Positions 8,388 through 16,539 of a stretch of 64,000 nucleotides of DNA are shown in pieces (position 1 is the stretch's first letter; the number at the start of each line of letters is the position of its first letter). The notes below the pieces were generated by a model. That model ran no database searches, was not told where the DNA came from, and worked only from the letters and a program-made list of their open reading frames with translations. A program made the position numbers and the translations under genes. The DNA is from Vagococcus acidifermentans (GTDB lineage Bacteria > Bacillota > Bacilli > Lactobacillales > Vagococcaceae). The stretch spans positions 124,001 through 188,000 of the forward strand of contig NZ_NGKC01000002.1 in the NCBI RefSeq assembly GCF_003987655.1, written 5' to 3'.

Positions 8388-9146
8388 ATGTATAGATTGT
8401 TAATCGTTGAAGATGAGCACTACATTAGAAAATGGCTAACTTACATGGTGAACTATAAAGAACTTGGAATAATAGTTGTTGGTGAGGCAGAAAATGGACT
8501 GCAGGGAGCAGAAATGATTCAAACGCTTAATCCAGATATTGTTTTGACCGACATTAATATGCCAGTTATGGATGCTTTTCAAATGTTTAAAGAAACTCAA
8601 GATAATCGCTATAAAAAAATTATATTATCCGGGTACAACGATTTTGAAAATGCCAGACTAGCCATGCATCACGGAGTTAGAGATTTTTTATCTAAACCAC
8701 TGAATGCAGAAGAGTTGAAGAGCAGCTTAAAAGACTTAGTTTTAGAACTTCAGCAAGAAAGAAAAGAAGAATTGAGCCTTCACAATGACCAGTATGATAC
8801 ATTAGAGGCTGTTAGACCTTCTCAGGATATTTTAGTAAATCAAATTCTGATTTGGATACAACAACATTTTCAAGAAAAATTTACAGTAGCAGATATTGCT
8901 AAAAGTTTTGGGTATAGTGAAAGCTATATTTATAAAAAGGTGAAAGATCATTTAGGCATTACGATTAATGACTATACTAGCAGATACCGTGTGAAACAAG
9001 CTATTTCTAAACTTGTTGAAGATCCCCAACTTATGATATATGAGGTTGCTGAACAAACAGGTTTTTCTGATTACAATTATTTCAATAAAGTTTTTAAAAA
9101 ATATATAGGTATGAACGCATCAGATTTTAGGGAGAATATTCTGTAG
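8388..9146 (+). CDS. response regulator with AraC-type DNA-binding domain (YesN-like)
   Basis: 252 residues. The receiver domain spans 1-~125, with the acidic pair E8/D9, phospho-acceptor D55 (in LTDINMP) and K at SKPLNAEE. Two AraC helix-turn-helix motifs occupy ~155-250 (VADIAKSFGYSESYIYKKV and IYEVAEQTGFSDYNYF). The ATG directly follows the kinase stop, so the pair is translationally coupled. The likely target is the importer promoter just downstream, where three copies of an 11-bp palindrome sit. The receiver is phosphorylated by the preceding kinase. Confidence 0.9.
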   Translation: MYRLLIVEDEHYIRKWLTYMVNYKELGIIVVGEAENGLQGAEMIQTLNPDIVLTDINMPVMDAFQMFKETQDNRYKKIILSGYNDFENARLAMHHGVRDFLSKPLNAEELKSSLKDLVLELQQERKEELSLHNDQYDTLEAVRPSQDILVNQILIWIQQHFQEKFTVADIAKSFGYSESYIYKKVKDHLGITINDYTSRYRVKQAISKLVEDPQLMIYEVAEQTGFSDYNYFNKVFKKYIGMNASDFRENIL

Positions 9147-9177
9147 AGAATATTCTTCTTTTTATAGAGAATACTCT
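9132..9177. promoter_or_regulatory. triple palindromic box, candidate response-regulator operator
   Basis: GAGAATATTCT occurs at 9132-9142 and 9146-9156, and GAGAATACTCT at 9167-9177. The starts are 14 and 21 bp apart (21 bp is two helical turns). The third box ends 2-3 bp before the expected -35 position of the importer promoter, the usual place for a class II activator. Boxes 1 and 2 can also fold as a weak A+T-rich hairpin before T-rich sequence, so partial termination is an alternative. Box 1 overlaps the end of the response-regulator gene. Confidence 0.5.
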
Positions 9178-9179
9178 AG

Positions 9180-9208
9180 TTTAGAAAGCGCTTTAACAGA
9201 TGTATAAT
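9180..9208 (+). promoter_or_regulatory. importer promoter with cre-like element
   Basis: TATAAT at 9203-9208 has an upstream TG. The -35 region (about 9180-9185) is poor, as expected for an activator-dependent promoter. Between them AAAGCGCTTT (9185-9194) is the core of a catabolite-responsive element, which would allow repression by CcpA. The cre call rests on the core only. Confidence 0.5.
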
Positions 9209-9242
9209 TTGATTAAACACTAAAAGAAAGAGGTTGCACAAC

Positions 9243-10280
9243 ATGAAAAAAATAATTGGAACTCTTTTATTGGCGGCATCATTTATCGGTTTATCGGCAT
9301 GTTCAGAGGGCAATCAAGCTGACAAAACAAATGAGAAAGGAACAAGTGATACGTTGGTTGTTTACTCTCCAAATTCTGAAGGGTTGATTAATGCAACAGT
9401 TCCAGCATTTGAAGAGAAATACGGCATTAAAGTTGATTTGATTCAGGCTGGTACCGGAGAATTATTCAAAAAGCTGGAAAGTGAGAAGGAAGCTCCAGTG
9501 GCAGATATTATATTCGGAGGTTCTTACACCCAGTATGCACAAAATGGTCATCTATTTGAAGAATATACGTCTCCCGAAGATAAAAACGTTCTTTCTGAAT
9601 ATAGAAATACCACTGGATATTCTACTCCTTATACGTTGGATGGAAGCGTGTTAGTTGTAAACTCGGATCTAACTAAGGGGATGAAAATTGAAGGATATGC
9701 AGATTTAATTAATCCTGAACTAAAAGGTAAAATTTCTACCGCTGATCCAGCCAATTCGTCAAGTGCTTTTTCCCAGCTGACTAATATTTTAGCAGCTCAA
9801 GGCGGATACGACTCAGATGATGCATGGAAGTATGTAGAAGATCTTTTTACACTGATAGATGGAAAAATCAGCTCAAGTTCCTCGAATGTTTATAAGACAG
9901 TTGCTGACGGTGAAATGGCTGTTGGTCTTTCTTATGAAGATCCGACTGTGAAATTACTGAATGACGGAGCAAAAGTAGAGATTGTATACCCTAAAGAAGG
10001 AACTGTTTTTCTTCCAGCTAGTGCGGCAATTATCAAGAATGCAAAGAACATGGAAAATGCTAAGAAATTTATAGATTTTATTATCTCTAAAGAGGTCCAA
10101 GATACTTTAGGAACTGCAACAACCAACCGGCCAGTTCGTGAGGGAGCAAAAACAAGTGACAATATGAAACCGATAGATGAAATTAAAACATTAACAGAAG
10201 ATTATGACTATGTCACTAAACATAAGGAAGAAATAGTGGATCGTTATAGCGAAATATTTGTTAAAACACAATCAAAATAG
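9243..10280 (+). CDS. ABC importer solute-binding lipoprotein (AfuA/Fe3+-binding-like family)
   Basis: 345 residues from ATG 9243 (AGAAAGAGG 9 nt upstream; the TTG at 9234 has no room for a ribosome site). It has a lipoprotein signal with lipobox LSAC, then the type 2 periplasmic-binding fold: DTLVVYSPNSEG at the first strand, DIIFGGSY, and TNRPVREG near the end. The family includes ferric-iron, phosphonate, thiamine and hexose-phosphate binders (AfuA, HptA). The context with a kinase and AraC regulator suggests an organic phosphate, but this is inference. It is followed 14 nt later by the ATPase. Confidence 0.85.
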   Translation: MKKIIGTLLLAASFIGLSACSEGNQADKTNEKGTSDTLVVYSPNSEGLINATVPAFEEKYGIKVDLIQAGTGELFKKLESEKEAPVADIIFGGSYTQYAQNGHLFEEYTSPEDKNVLSEYRNTTGYSTPYTLDGSVLVVNSDLTKGMKIEGYADLINPELKGKISTADPANSSSAFSQLTNILAAQGGYDSDDAWKYVEDLFTLIDGKISSSSSNVYKTVADGEMAVGLSYEDPTVKLLNDGAKVEIVYPKEGTVFLPASAAIIKNAKNMENAKKFIDFIISKEVQDTLGTATTNRPVREGAKTSDNMKPIDEIKTLTEDYDYVTKHKEEIVDRYSEIFVKTQSK

Positions 10281-10294
10281 AAGGAATGACATCT

Positions 10295-11374
10295 ATGAGC
10301 TCGATTAAAATAAATCATGCCAAAAAAGTATACGATAATAATCCAGTTATTGAAGATTTAACGATAACTATTCCTGACGGGAGCCTATTTACACTATTAG
10401 GCCCGTCAGGATGCGGAAAAACAACATTATTAAGAATGATTGCTGGTTTCAACTCCATTGAGGGAGGAGATTTTTATTTCAACGAGACTCGCATCAACAA
10501 TATGGAACCGAGTAAGAGGAATATTGGTATGGTCTTTCAAAACTATGCCATTTTTCCTCACTTAACAGTTAAAGAAAATGTCGCTTTTGGGCTCAAACAA
10601 AAAAAAGTTTCCAAAGAAGTAGTCGAACAGGAAACAGAAAAATATTTGACACTTATGCAAATAGAACAATTTAAAAATCGAAAGCCTGAACAGTTGAGCG
10701 GCGGACAACAGCAACGTGTAGCATTGGCAAGAGCGCTCGCAGTCAATCCAGAGGTTTTATTAATGGATGAGCCTTTGAGTAACTTAGATGCCAAACTACG
10801 CTTAGATATGCGGCAAGCAATCCGTGAAATACAGCGTGAAGTGGGTATTACTACAGTTTATGTTACACATGATCAAGAAGAAGCAATGGCTATCTCTGAT
10901 CAAATTGCAGTCATGAATTTGGGAGAAATACAACAGGTTGGTCGGCCAAAAGAATTATACCATCGACCAAAAAATGAATTTGTTGCAACATTTATCGGCA
11001 GAACCAATATTATTTCAGCTGAGTTATTTCATTTAGATGGGAAAGCTTTTTTAAAATTCGAAAATGGTTATGAGTTTCCGTTTGAAGCGTTAAACGATGA
11101 AGAAGATCAGAAAGTCAGATTAAGTATCCGACCAGAAGAATTTGTTCGCTCCAAACATGGTGAAATTGAAGCGACAATCGTTGATAGTATTTATTTAGGT
11201 TTGCATACAGAGTATTTATTAAAAGTACCTTTTGCTGATAAAGTTCAATTTATTGAAGAGTCCACATTCAATGAAGATCTGGGACGTGGTGACAAAGTTT
11301 ATCTAAGTATTAACCAACAGAAAATTAATGTGTTCAATGCTGATGGTACTAAAAACTTGCTGGGGGTGGAATAA
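10295..11374 (+). CDS. ABC importer ATPase (FbpC/AfuC/PotA-like)
   Basis: 359 residues from ATG 10295; the ATG at 10286 abuts its AAGGA, so the later start is preferred. It has Walker A GPSGCGKTT, Q-loop VFQNYAIFPH, signature LSGGQQQR, Walker B VLLMDEPLSNLD and H-loop VYVTHDQEEA. The C-terminal ~110 residues form the TOBE-type regulatory extension (LSIRPEEF) found in CUT1/Fe3+/polyamine importers. It energises uptake with the fused permease that follows without a gap. Confidence 0.9.
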   Translation: MSSIKINHAKKVYDNNPVIEDLTITIPDGSLFTLLGPSGCGKTTLLRMIAGFNSIEGGDFYFNETRINNMEPSKRNIGMVFQNYAIFPHLTVKENVAFGLKQKKVSKEVVEQETEKYLTLMQIEQFKNRKPEQLSGGQQQRVALARALAVNPEVLLMDEPLSNLDAKLRLDMRQAIREIQREVGITTVYVTHDQEEAMAISDQIAVMNLGEIQQVGRPKELYHRPKNEFVATFIGRTNIISAELFHLDGKAFLKFENGYEFPFEALNDEEDQKVRLSIRPEEFVRSKHGEIEATIVDSIYLGLHTEYLLKVPFADKVQFIEESTFNEDLGRGDKVYLSINQQKINVFNADGTKNLLGVE

Positions 11375-13039
11375 GTGAAAAACGAACGGAGTAGAATCAA
11401 TATTTGGACGAGTTCTTCGTTCATTATTTTTATCACTTATTTGCTTTTTCTTGTATATCCCATTGTTACGATACTTGGCCAAGCCTTATTTGTAAATGGC
11501 AAAATTTCATTCGGAAATTTCACAACATTTTTCTCTCGAAGCTATTATTTCGAAACATTATTTAATAGTTTTAAAGTTTCGATTGCGGCTACTTTGTTTG
11601 CACTGATTATTGGCACAACACTGGCTTATTTATTTTCCATGTACCAGTTTAAGGGCAAAAAATTACTGCAGATTTTGATTATCATTGCATCAATGTCAGC
11701 ACCTTTTGTTGGCGCATACTCTTGGATTTTATTGTTGGGCAGAAACGGTGTAATCACGAAGTTTTTAATGAATGTTTTACACTTTCCACAAATTGAAATT
11801 TATGGATTTAGTGGTATTGTTCTGGTTTTTTCACTACAGTTATTTCCGCTCGTTTTTTTATATGCAAACGGCGCATTTAAAAACATTGACAATTCAGTTC
11901 TTGAAGCTGCAGAGAGCATGGGAAGCAGAGGAATTAACAGATTCTTTAAAGTCATTTTACCTTTATTAACGCCAACTCTTTTAGCTGCTGCTTTATTAGT
12001 ATTTATGCGTGCATTCTCAGATTTTGGAACCCCCATGTTAATCGGTGAAGGTTATCGTACTTTTCCGGTGCTGATTTACACTGAGTTTATTAGTGAAGTT
12101 GGCGGGAATGCAGCTTTTGCTTCAGCGCTTGCGATTATTGCAATCACTATTGCGCTAACAATTTTTATCATTCAAAAATATGTAGCGAATAAACATAGCT
12201 TTACTATGAACTCCTTACATCCGGTTGAAGAAAAAAAATTAGGGCCAATAAAACGCTTGTTTGTCTATATATTTGTATATGGGACCGTTTTTTTAGCGGT
12301 ATTACCACAAATATACTTAACATATACGTCTTTCTTGAAAACATCAGGGATGGTTTTTGTTCCAGGGTATTCTCTCGACAGCTACCGGAATGCTTTTAAT
12401 CGTATGGGATCAGCTATATTCAATACAATCCGAATACCTTTGATTGCTTTAGCAATAGTAATAGTTTTTGCAGTATTTATTTCATATTTAGCTGTTAAAA
12501 AGAGAAATTTTTTCACATCAATAATTGATAGTTTGAGCATGATTCCTTATATTGTTCCCGGAACAGTTATGGGGATTGCTTTTATCACATCTTTTAACAC
12601 AGGTATTGGCGGAACGGGATTTTTGGCAATTACCGGCACTGCATTTATTATGATTGTTTCTTTGTCTGTCCGACGGTTGCCGTACACCATTAGATCCTGT
12701 GTGGCAAGCTTACAGCAGATACCGTCAAGTATTGAAGAAGCAGCTTCTAGTCTTGGAAGTTCACGATTAAATACGTTTGTGAAAATTACAATTCCAATGA
12801 TGATGTCAGGTATCATTTCCGGAGCAATTTTATCATGGGTCACGATGATTTCAGAACTTTCCACATCAATATTATTATATACTGTTAATACAAGAACGAT
12901 GACAGTTGCTATATATACTGAAGTTATTCGGGGAAATTATGGAATCGCAGCTGCATTGTCGACGATACTGACTCTGATTACCGTTATTTCCCTGCTTCTA
13001 TTCATGAAAGTTTCGAAAAGCGATAACATGACACTGTAG
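11375..13039 (+). CDS. ABC importer permease, two fused transmembrane domains (FbpB/AfuB-like)
   Basis: 554 residues with about 12 membrane helices in two homologous halves. Each half carries an EAA loop that docks on the ATPase (EAAESMGSRGINRFFKVILP near 175, EEAASSLGSSRLNTFVKITI near 460). The start is GTG 11375, directly after the ATPase stop, with GGGGGTGG in the ATPase 3' end as ribosome site. This fused architecture is typical of ferric-iron and hexose-phosphate importers. The last gene of the cluster; a terminator follows. Confidence 0.88.
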   Translation: MKNERSRINIWTSSSFIIFITYLLFLVYPIVTILGQALFVNGKISFGNFTTFFSRSYYFETLFNSFKVSIAATLFALIIGTTLAYLFSMYQFKGKKLLQILIIIASMSAPFVGAYSWILLLGRNGVITKFLMNVLHFPQIEIYGFSGIVLVFSLQLFPLVFLYANGAFKNIDNSVLEAAESMGSRGINRFFKVILPLLTPTLLAAALLVFMRAFSDFGTPMLIGEGYRTFPVLIYTEFISEVGGNAAFASALAIIAITIALTIFIIQKYVANKHSFTMNSLHPVEEKKLGPIKRLFVYIFVYGTVFLAVLPQIYLTYTSFLKTSGMVFVPGYSLDSYRNAFNRMGSAIFNTIRIPLIALAIVIVFAVFISYLAVKKRNFFTSIIDSLSMIPYIVPGTVMGIAFITSFNTGIGGTGFLAITGTAFIMIVSLSVRRLPYTIRSCVASLQQIPSSIEEAASSLGSSRLNTFVKITIPMMMSGIISGAILSWVTMISELSTSILLYTVNTRTMTVAIYTEVIRGNYGIAAALSTILTLITVISLLLFMKVSKSDNMTL

Positions 13040-13104
13040 TAAAATGATTTAAATTCAGTATGTATCTATAAGAAGTTGAATCTGACGAAAGCATCGAAAA
13101 TTCG

Positions 13105-13153
13105 AAAAAGAATTCACGGACATTCAAAAGAGTGTATCGTGAATTCTTTTTAA
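13105..13153. terminator. intrinsic terminator after the importer
   Basis: AAAGAATTCACG and CGTGAATTCTTT form a 12-bp perfect stem with a ~19-nt loop, followed by more T. Confidence 0.85.
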
Positions 13154-13382
13154 ACTGAATAAATTGGTAGATTTGTTATTTATAACATTCTTTTAGAGAA
13201 AACCTTTGTTATCTTACTTTGATTGTCAGAAGGAATATATGTTATAATCTTTATAGAATGCGTGATTATTAGCATACCAGTTTCGCTTAAATGATAATTC
13301 CGTATTTCAATAGTGAAGCTGCTGTCTTTTTTTAAAATGGAATTGTTATATTTTAATTGATTAGGGTTGGGAGTTGCGTACG
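13154..13382 (+). promoter_or_regulatory. promoter region of the exported coiled-coil protein unit
   Basis: An extended -10 (TGTTATAAT, ending at 13248) is the best promoter here; no well-spaced -35 is seen, with TTGTCA only 14 bp away. GGGAG before 13374 is the ribosome site of the next gene. Confidence 0.4.
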
Positions 13383-13826
13383 ATGGATGAGTTTCAAAGA
13401 ATAATGGCAGAGTTTGAATTACACTGCAAAACTGAAAAGAATATCTTAAGGCTGTCACTAGGATTATTAGTAGGGATAAGTCTGTTTGTAAGCTTGGATG
13501 TAGTAAGAATCGATCCCTTCTTATTTTATTTATTAGGTATGTTGACAATGATTGTAGTTGTGATAAAAACAAGAAGAGTAAGCAGTAACTATGACCGGCT
13601 CTGCAAATTTTTAAAAATAAATCGTCCAGAATTATCTGGAAATAAAAAATTATTATTTTACATGGATTATCAGCTGAATAAAGCTTATAAAAAAAATCCT
13701 AAAGAATTAAAAAAGAGTTTAAGTTGTAAAAATCATAACGAAAAATTTATGCGGAAAATTGCTGAGATTGAATTTCTATATGAGTCGTTATCTGAGGATT
13801 TGAGTATGGAAACATTGGAATTCTAA
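13383..13826 (+). CDS. two-helix membrane protein, function unknown
   Basis: 147 residues from ATG 13383, with GGGAG 9 nt upstream; the upstream in-frame TTG 13374 abuts that site. Two membrane helices lie near 22-42 and 45-60, followed by a basic cytoplasmic tail (KNPKELKKSLSCKNHNEKFM). It lies 35 nt before the exported coiled-coil protein and is probably co-transcribed. No family recognised. It is A+T-rich with many Lys/Asn/Ile codons, like the rest of this stretch. Confidence 0.65.
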   Translation: MDEFQRIMAEFELHCKTEKNILRLSLGLLVGISLFVSLDVVRIDPFLFYLLGMLTMIVVVIKTRRVSSNYDRLCKFLKINRPELSGNKKLLFYMDYQLNKAYKKNPKELKKSLSCKNHNEKFMRKIAEIEFLYESLSEDLSMETLEF

Positions 13827-13861
13827 GATGTTTTAAGAATATATGAAGCAGGTGAGCAGAG

Positions 13862-15103
13862 ATGTCATTTAAAAAGAAACTATTAGGAATCATTTTATCC
13901 TTTTCTATTATCGGGACAGTCGCATCCTCGGCAGACCATAATGCGTACCAAAAAGTATTCGATGATTATGGGAAAAATGAGATAAAAATCGAAAAAGCAC
14001 TGAATTCAGAATTTATTTCAGCTAATGATACAATACGCCTAGAAGAAAGTCTTGCCAAAACGCGTGAAGTAAAAGATACGGAAACCCGCAGAGAACTAAA
14101 AGCAGTGCTATCTAAAGAAAAGCAGATTCTTAAAGAAGTAGAACAGGCTATTATGTTAAACGAGATAACGGCAGCTGATAAAGAGTTTTTTGATTTAAAT
14201 GAAAGAATAACCACTCTTGAAACAAAAAGTAAAGAAAATTTTATCTTAAAATTAGACGAGGAACAAATACCTCAATTGAAAGATGATGTTTCTAAATTAA
14301 AGGGCAGCACAAAAGTAAAGCCGATTCGACTGCTGTCAGAAAAGGTAAATGCTTTTTCTCGCCAATTGGCTGATAATCAGGAAAAGCTAACTTCTTATTC
14401 GCTGGAATTACAGGAGCTCAATAAGAAATCCGGAACACTTGCTAAAAAAGAATATATTACGGATAATGAAAGGACTTCTTTGCAAAAAGACAGTCAAGAA
14501 AATGAACTTTTTTTCAAAGATGCTGATAATTTGGATGATATTGAAAAACGAATCGCAGACTCCAAGAAACTTGTTGAGGAAATTGAAAGCAAACAAAAAG
14601 AGACAGAGGCGGATTTTAAGGAATATAAAACAAAATCTGAAGAGCTGATAAAATCCATAGAGGTATTGCTGTCAGCAGGCGATTTAACGGCAGAAGAAGA
14701 AAGTTCGTTGAAAAGCGGCGTTCAAAGTATCAAAAACAAATTGAATCGAGATGATTATCAGCCGGGTGATTTGAAAGCTGTTTACATGGACGCGCAATCT
14801 GATTACAGTGATTATTTGAAAAAAAGTGATGCTAGGATTGCAGAAGCAAAGAAAAAAGCGGAAGAAAAAGCAGCAGCAGAAGCGGCACGTCAAGCAGAAA
14901 TCAAGGCATCTGCTAATAATTCGCCTGGCGAGGCGACCTATAGTGCTGGCTGGTACCGGGCACCCGCAGGTTATAAATATTTGAAGGTTGAGAGCGGCAA
15001 AACTTATGGACAAGTTAAAAATCCAGGCAATTTTCGATTGATTACCGATGCCGAGGCAGCAAATTACAGCCCGGGACATGGTAACGGCTCAGCAAAACAG
15101 TGA
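13862..15103 (+). CDS. exported coiled-coil protein, function unknown
   Basis: 413 residues. The signal peptide spans 1-~25 (KKKLLGIILSFSIIGTVA). From ~30 to ~335 it is almost entirely charged heptad-like helix with repeated Glu/Lys, ending in an Ala/Lys/Glu-rich helix (KKKAEEKAAAEAARQAEIKA). After a short linker a small C-terminal module follows (GWYRAPAGYKYLKVESG and FRLITDAEAANYSPG), rich in Gly/Tyr. There is no LPxTG, lipobox or second membrane helix, so the protein is probably secreted or wall-associated through the terminal module. CAGGTGAG precedes the ATG. I do not recognise the C-terminal module. Confidence 0.7.
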   Translation: MSFKKKLLGIILSFSIIGTVASSADHNAYQKVFDDYGKNEIKIEKALNSEFISANDTIRLEESLAKTREVKDTETRRELKAVLSKEKQILKEVEQAIMLNEITAADKEFFDLNERITTLETKSKENFILKLDEEQIPQLKDDVSKLKGSTKVKPIRLLSEKVNAFSRQLADNQEKLTSYSLELQELNKKSGTLAKKEYITDNERTSLQKDSQENELFFKDADNLDDIEKRIADSKKLVEEIESKQKETEADFKEYKTKSEELIKSIEVLLSAGDLTAEEESSLKSGVQSIKNKLNRDDYQPGDLKAVYMDAQSDYSDYLKKSDARIAEAKKKAEEKAAAEAARQAEIKASANNSPGEATYSAGWYRAPAGYKYLKVESGKTYGQVKNPGNFRLITDAEAANYSPGHGNGSAKQ

Positions 15104-15104
15104 C

Positions 15105-15183
15105 AAAAAAAGATATGCGTTCGTCATAGTAAATACTGGAAATGGATGTTCCAGTTTACTATTGATTAACGCATATCTTTTTT
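15105..15183. terminator. large bidirectional terminator
   Basis: The outer arms AAAAAAGATATGCGTT and AACGCATATCTTTTTT pair perfectly. An inner stem (TAGTAAATACTGGAA with TTCCAGTTTACTA) forms a nested hairpin. It separates the coiled-coil gene from the converging mevalonate operon and works in both directions. Confidence 0.9.
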
Positions 15184-15233
15184 CATTTTTCAGCATGTTT
15201 TGAAAGCTCAGAGATATTAAAAAAAGCCAATGT

Positions 15234-16523
15234 CTAGTCGTGTCTCTTTCTGATTTCTTCAAGAATCCGCGCCGCCGTTGTTGTGTTCATTTTTTCTTCA
15301 CGCCGCAGCTGGCGGGCGACGCGAGGGATTTCATCGCCTTGTGCGCCGACTGAAATGGCCAGTGAATTGGCTTGCATGCTCATGTGTCCTTTTTGAATGC
15401 CTTCACTGACCAATGCACGCAGCGCGGCGAAGTTTTGTGCAAGACCGACTGAAACGATGATCCGGGCAAGATCAGTGGCGTTTTGGCATTTCATCATCTT
15501 CAGGTTGGCTTGGGCCATCGGCAAGACGGAAATAGCGCCGCCGATCGAACCGACGGCCATCGGCAGCGTCAGTGTTCCTTTGAGATAAGTATCATCGATG
15601 ATTTCCCATTGCGTCATGGAGCGGTACTGGCCTGAGCGGCTGGCATAAGCATGGGCCCCTGCTTCAACAGCCCGCGGGTCGTTACCGCTGGCGATGACGA
15701 CCGAATCAATGCCGTTCATCGTGCCTTTATTGTGAGTTGCCGCCCGATACGGGTCAAGGTCGGCGTAGCGTGTTGCTTCAACGATTTTTTCGGCGATGAC
15801 TCTGCCGTCAAAGTGTTTGCGCGTCAAATCGGCGATGGCAACTTGGCAGGTGGCTGTGACAAGTGCATCCGTATTGTAGTTGCTTAAAATTGACATCAAA
15901 GAGTTGGCGCCCGTTAACCGGATGATTTCAGGGGCCAGTCCTTCCAAAATCGTGTTAATGATGTTTGCCCCCATAGCATCTTGCACATCAATACCGACGT
16001 GGACAGTTAAAAATTCCGGCTGTTTTTCTTCGTTAAGGATGGTGCGAACACTGATTTGTTTGACGCCTCCACTGCGCTTGACGATGGACGGGTGAATTTG
16101 TTTTGACAGGGCAATCAGCTCTTCTTCTGCCGCCATCACGCGCTTTATGGCGGATTCAAAGTCAGGTATATCTTTTAAAATAATTTGCCCAATCATTAAC
16201 CGTTTAGCGACAGTTGTGGTAAAACCGCCTTGCTTGCGCATAAATTTAGCACCATTGCTGCAGGCGGCGATGACAGAAGGTTCTTCGACAACTAGCGGTA
16301 CGACGACGTCTCGGCCGTCAATGATAAAGTTCAGCGCAACTCCCATCGGTAAAGGGAATTGACTGACTTGATTTTCTATCAGGTGACCGGCAACATCTTC
16401 CGGCAGCAGCGGCTGGTCGTACAGCAGTTCGGCAGCCCGCTCATCTACTATGTGACGTGCCTGCAGTGCAGCGATTCGGCCGGCTCTGTCCAGCTGGTAA
16501 AATTTTGACATATTACTGGTCAT
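15234..16523 (-). CDS. mvaA: hydroxymethylglutaryl-CoA reductase, class II
   Basis: 429 residues from ATG 16523, with GGAGG just upstream; the TTG at 16535 overlaps that site. Class II features are the N-terminal EDVAGHLIENQ, the ...MGANIINTILEG segment, the NKGTMNGID region and the C-terminal catalytic His region (KGHMSMQANSLA). It reduces HMG-CoA to mevalonate for isoprenoid synthesis. It is the third gene of mvaS, thiolase, mvaA. In enterococci the thiolase and this enzyme are one fused protein (MvaE); here they are separate genes 16 nt apart. Confidence 0.95.
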   Translation of the reverse strand: MTSNMSKFYQLDRAGRIAALQARHIVDERAAELLYDQPLLPEDVAGHLIENQVSQFPLPMGVALNFIIDGRDVVVPLVVEEPSVIAACSNGAKFMRKQGGFTTTVAKRLMIGQIILKDIPDFESAIKRVMAAEEELIALSKQIHPSIVKRSGGVKQISVRTILNEEKQPEFLTVHVGIDVQDAMGANIINTILEGLAPEIIRLTGANSLMSILSNYNTDALVTATCQVAIADLTRKHFDGRVIAEKIVEATRYADLDPYRAATHNKGTMNGIDSVVIASGNDPRAVEAGAHAYASRSGQYRSMTQWEIIDDTYLKGTLTLPMAVGSIGGAISVLPMAQANLKMMKCQNATDLARIIVSVGLAQNFAALRALVSEGIQKGHMSMQANSLAISVGAQGDEIPRVARQLRREEKMNTTTAARILEEIRKRHD

Positions 16524-16539
16524 ATTGTCCTCCAATTAC

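Noticed and set aside
9132-9177. Strong intrinsic terminator after the response regulator
   Set aside because: The only hairpin is A+T-rich with a 10-bp AGAATATTCT stem; too weak to call as a terminator over an operator.
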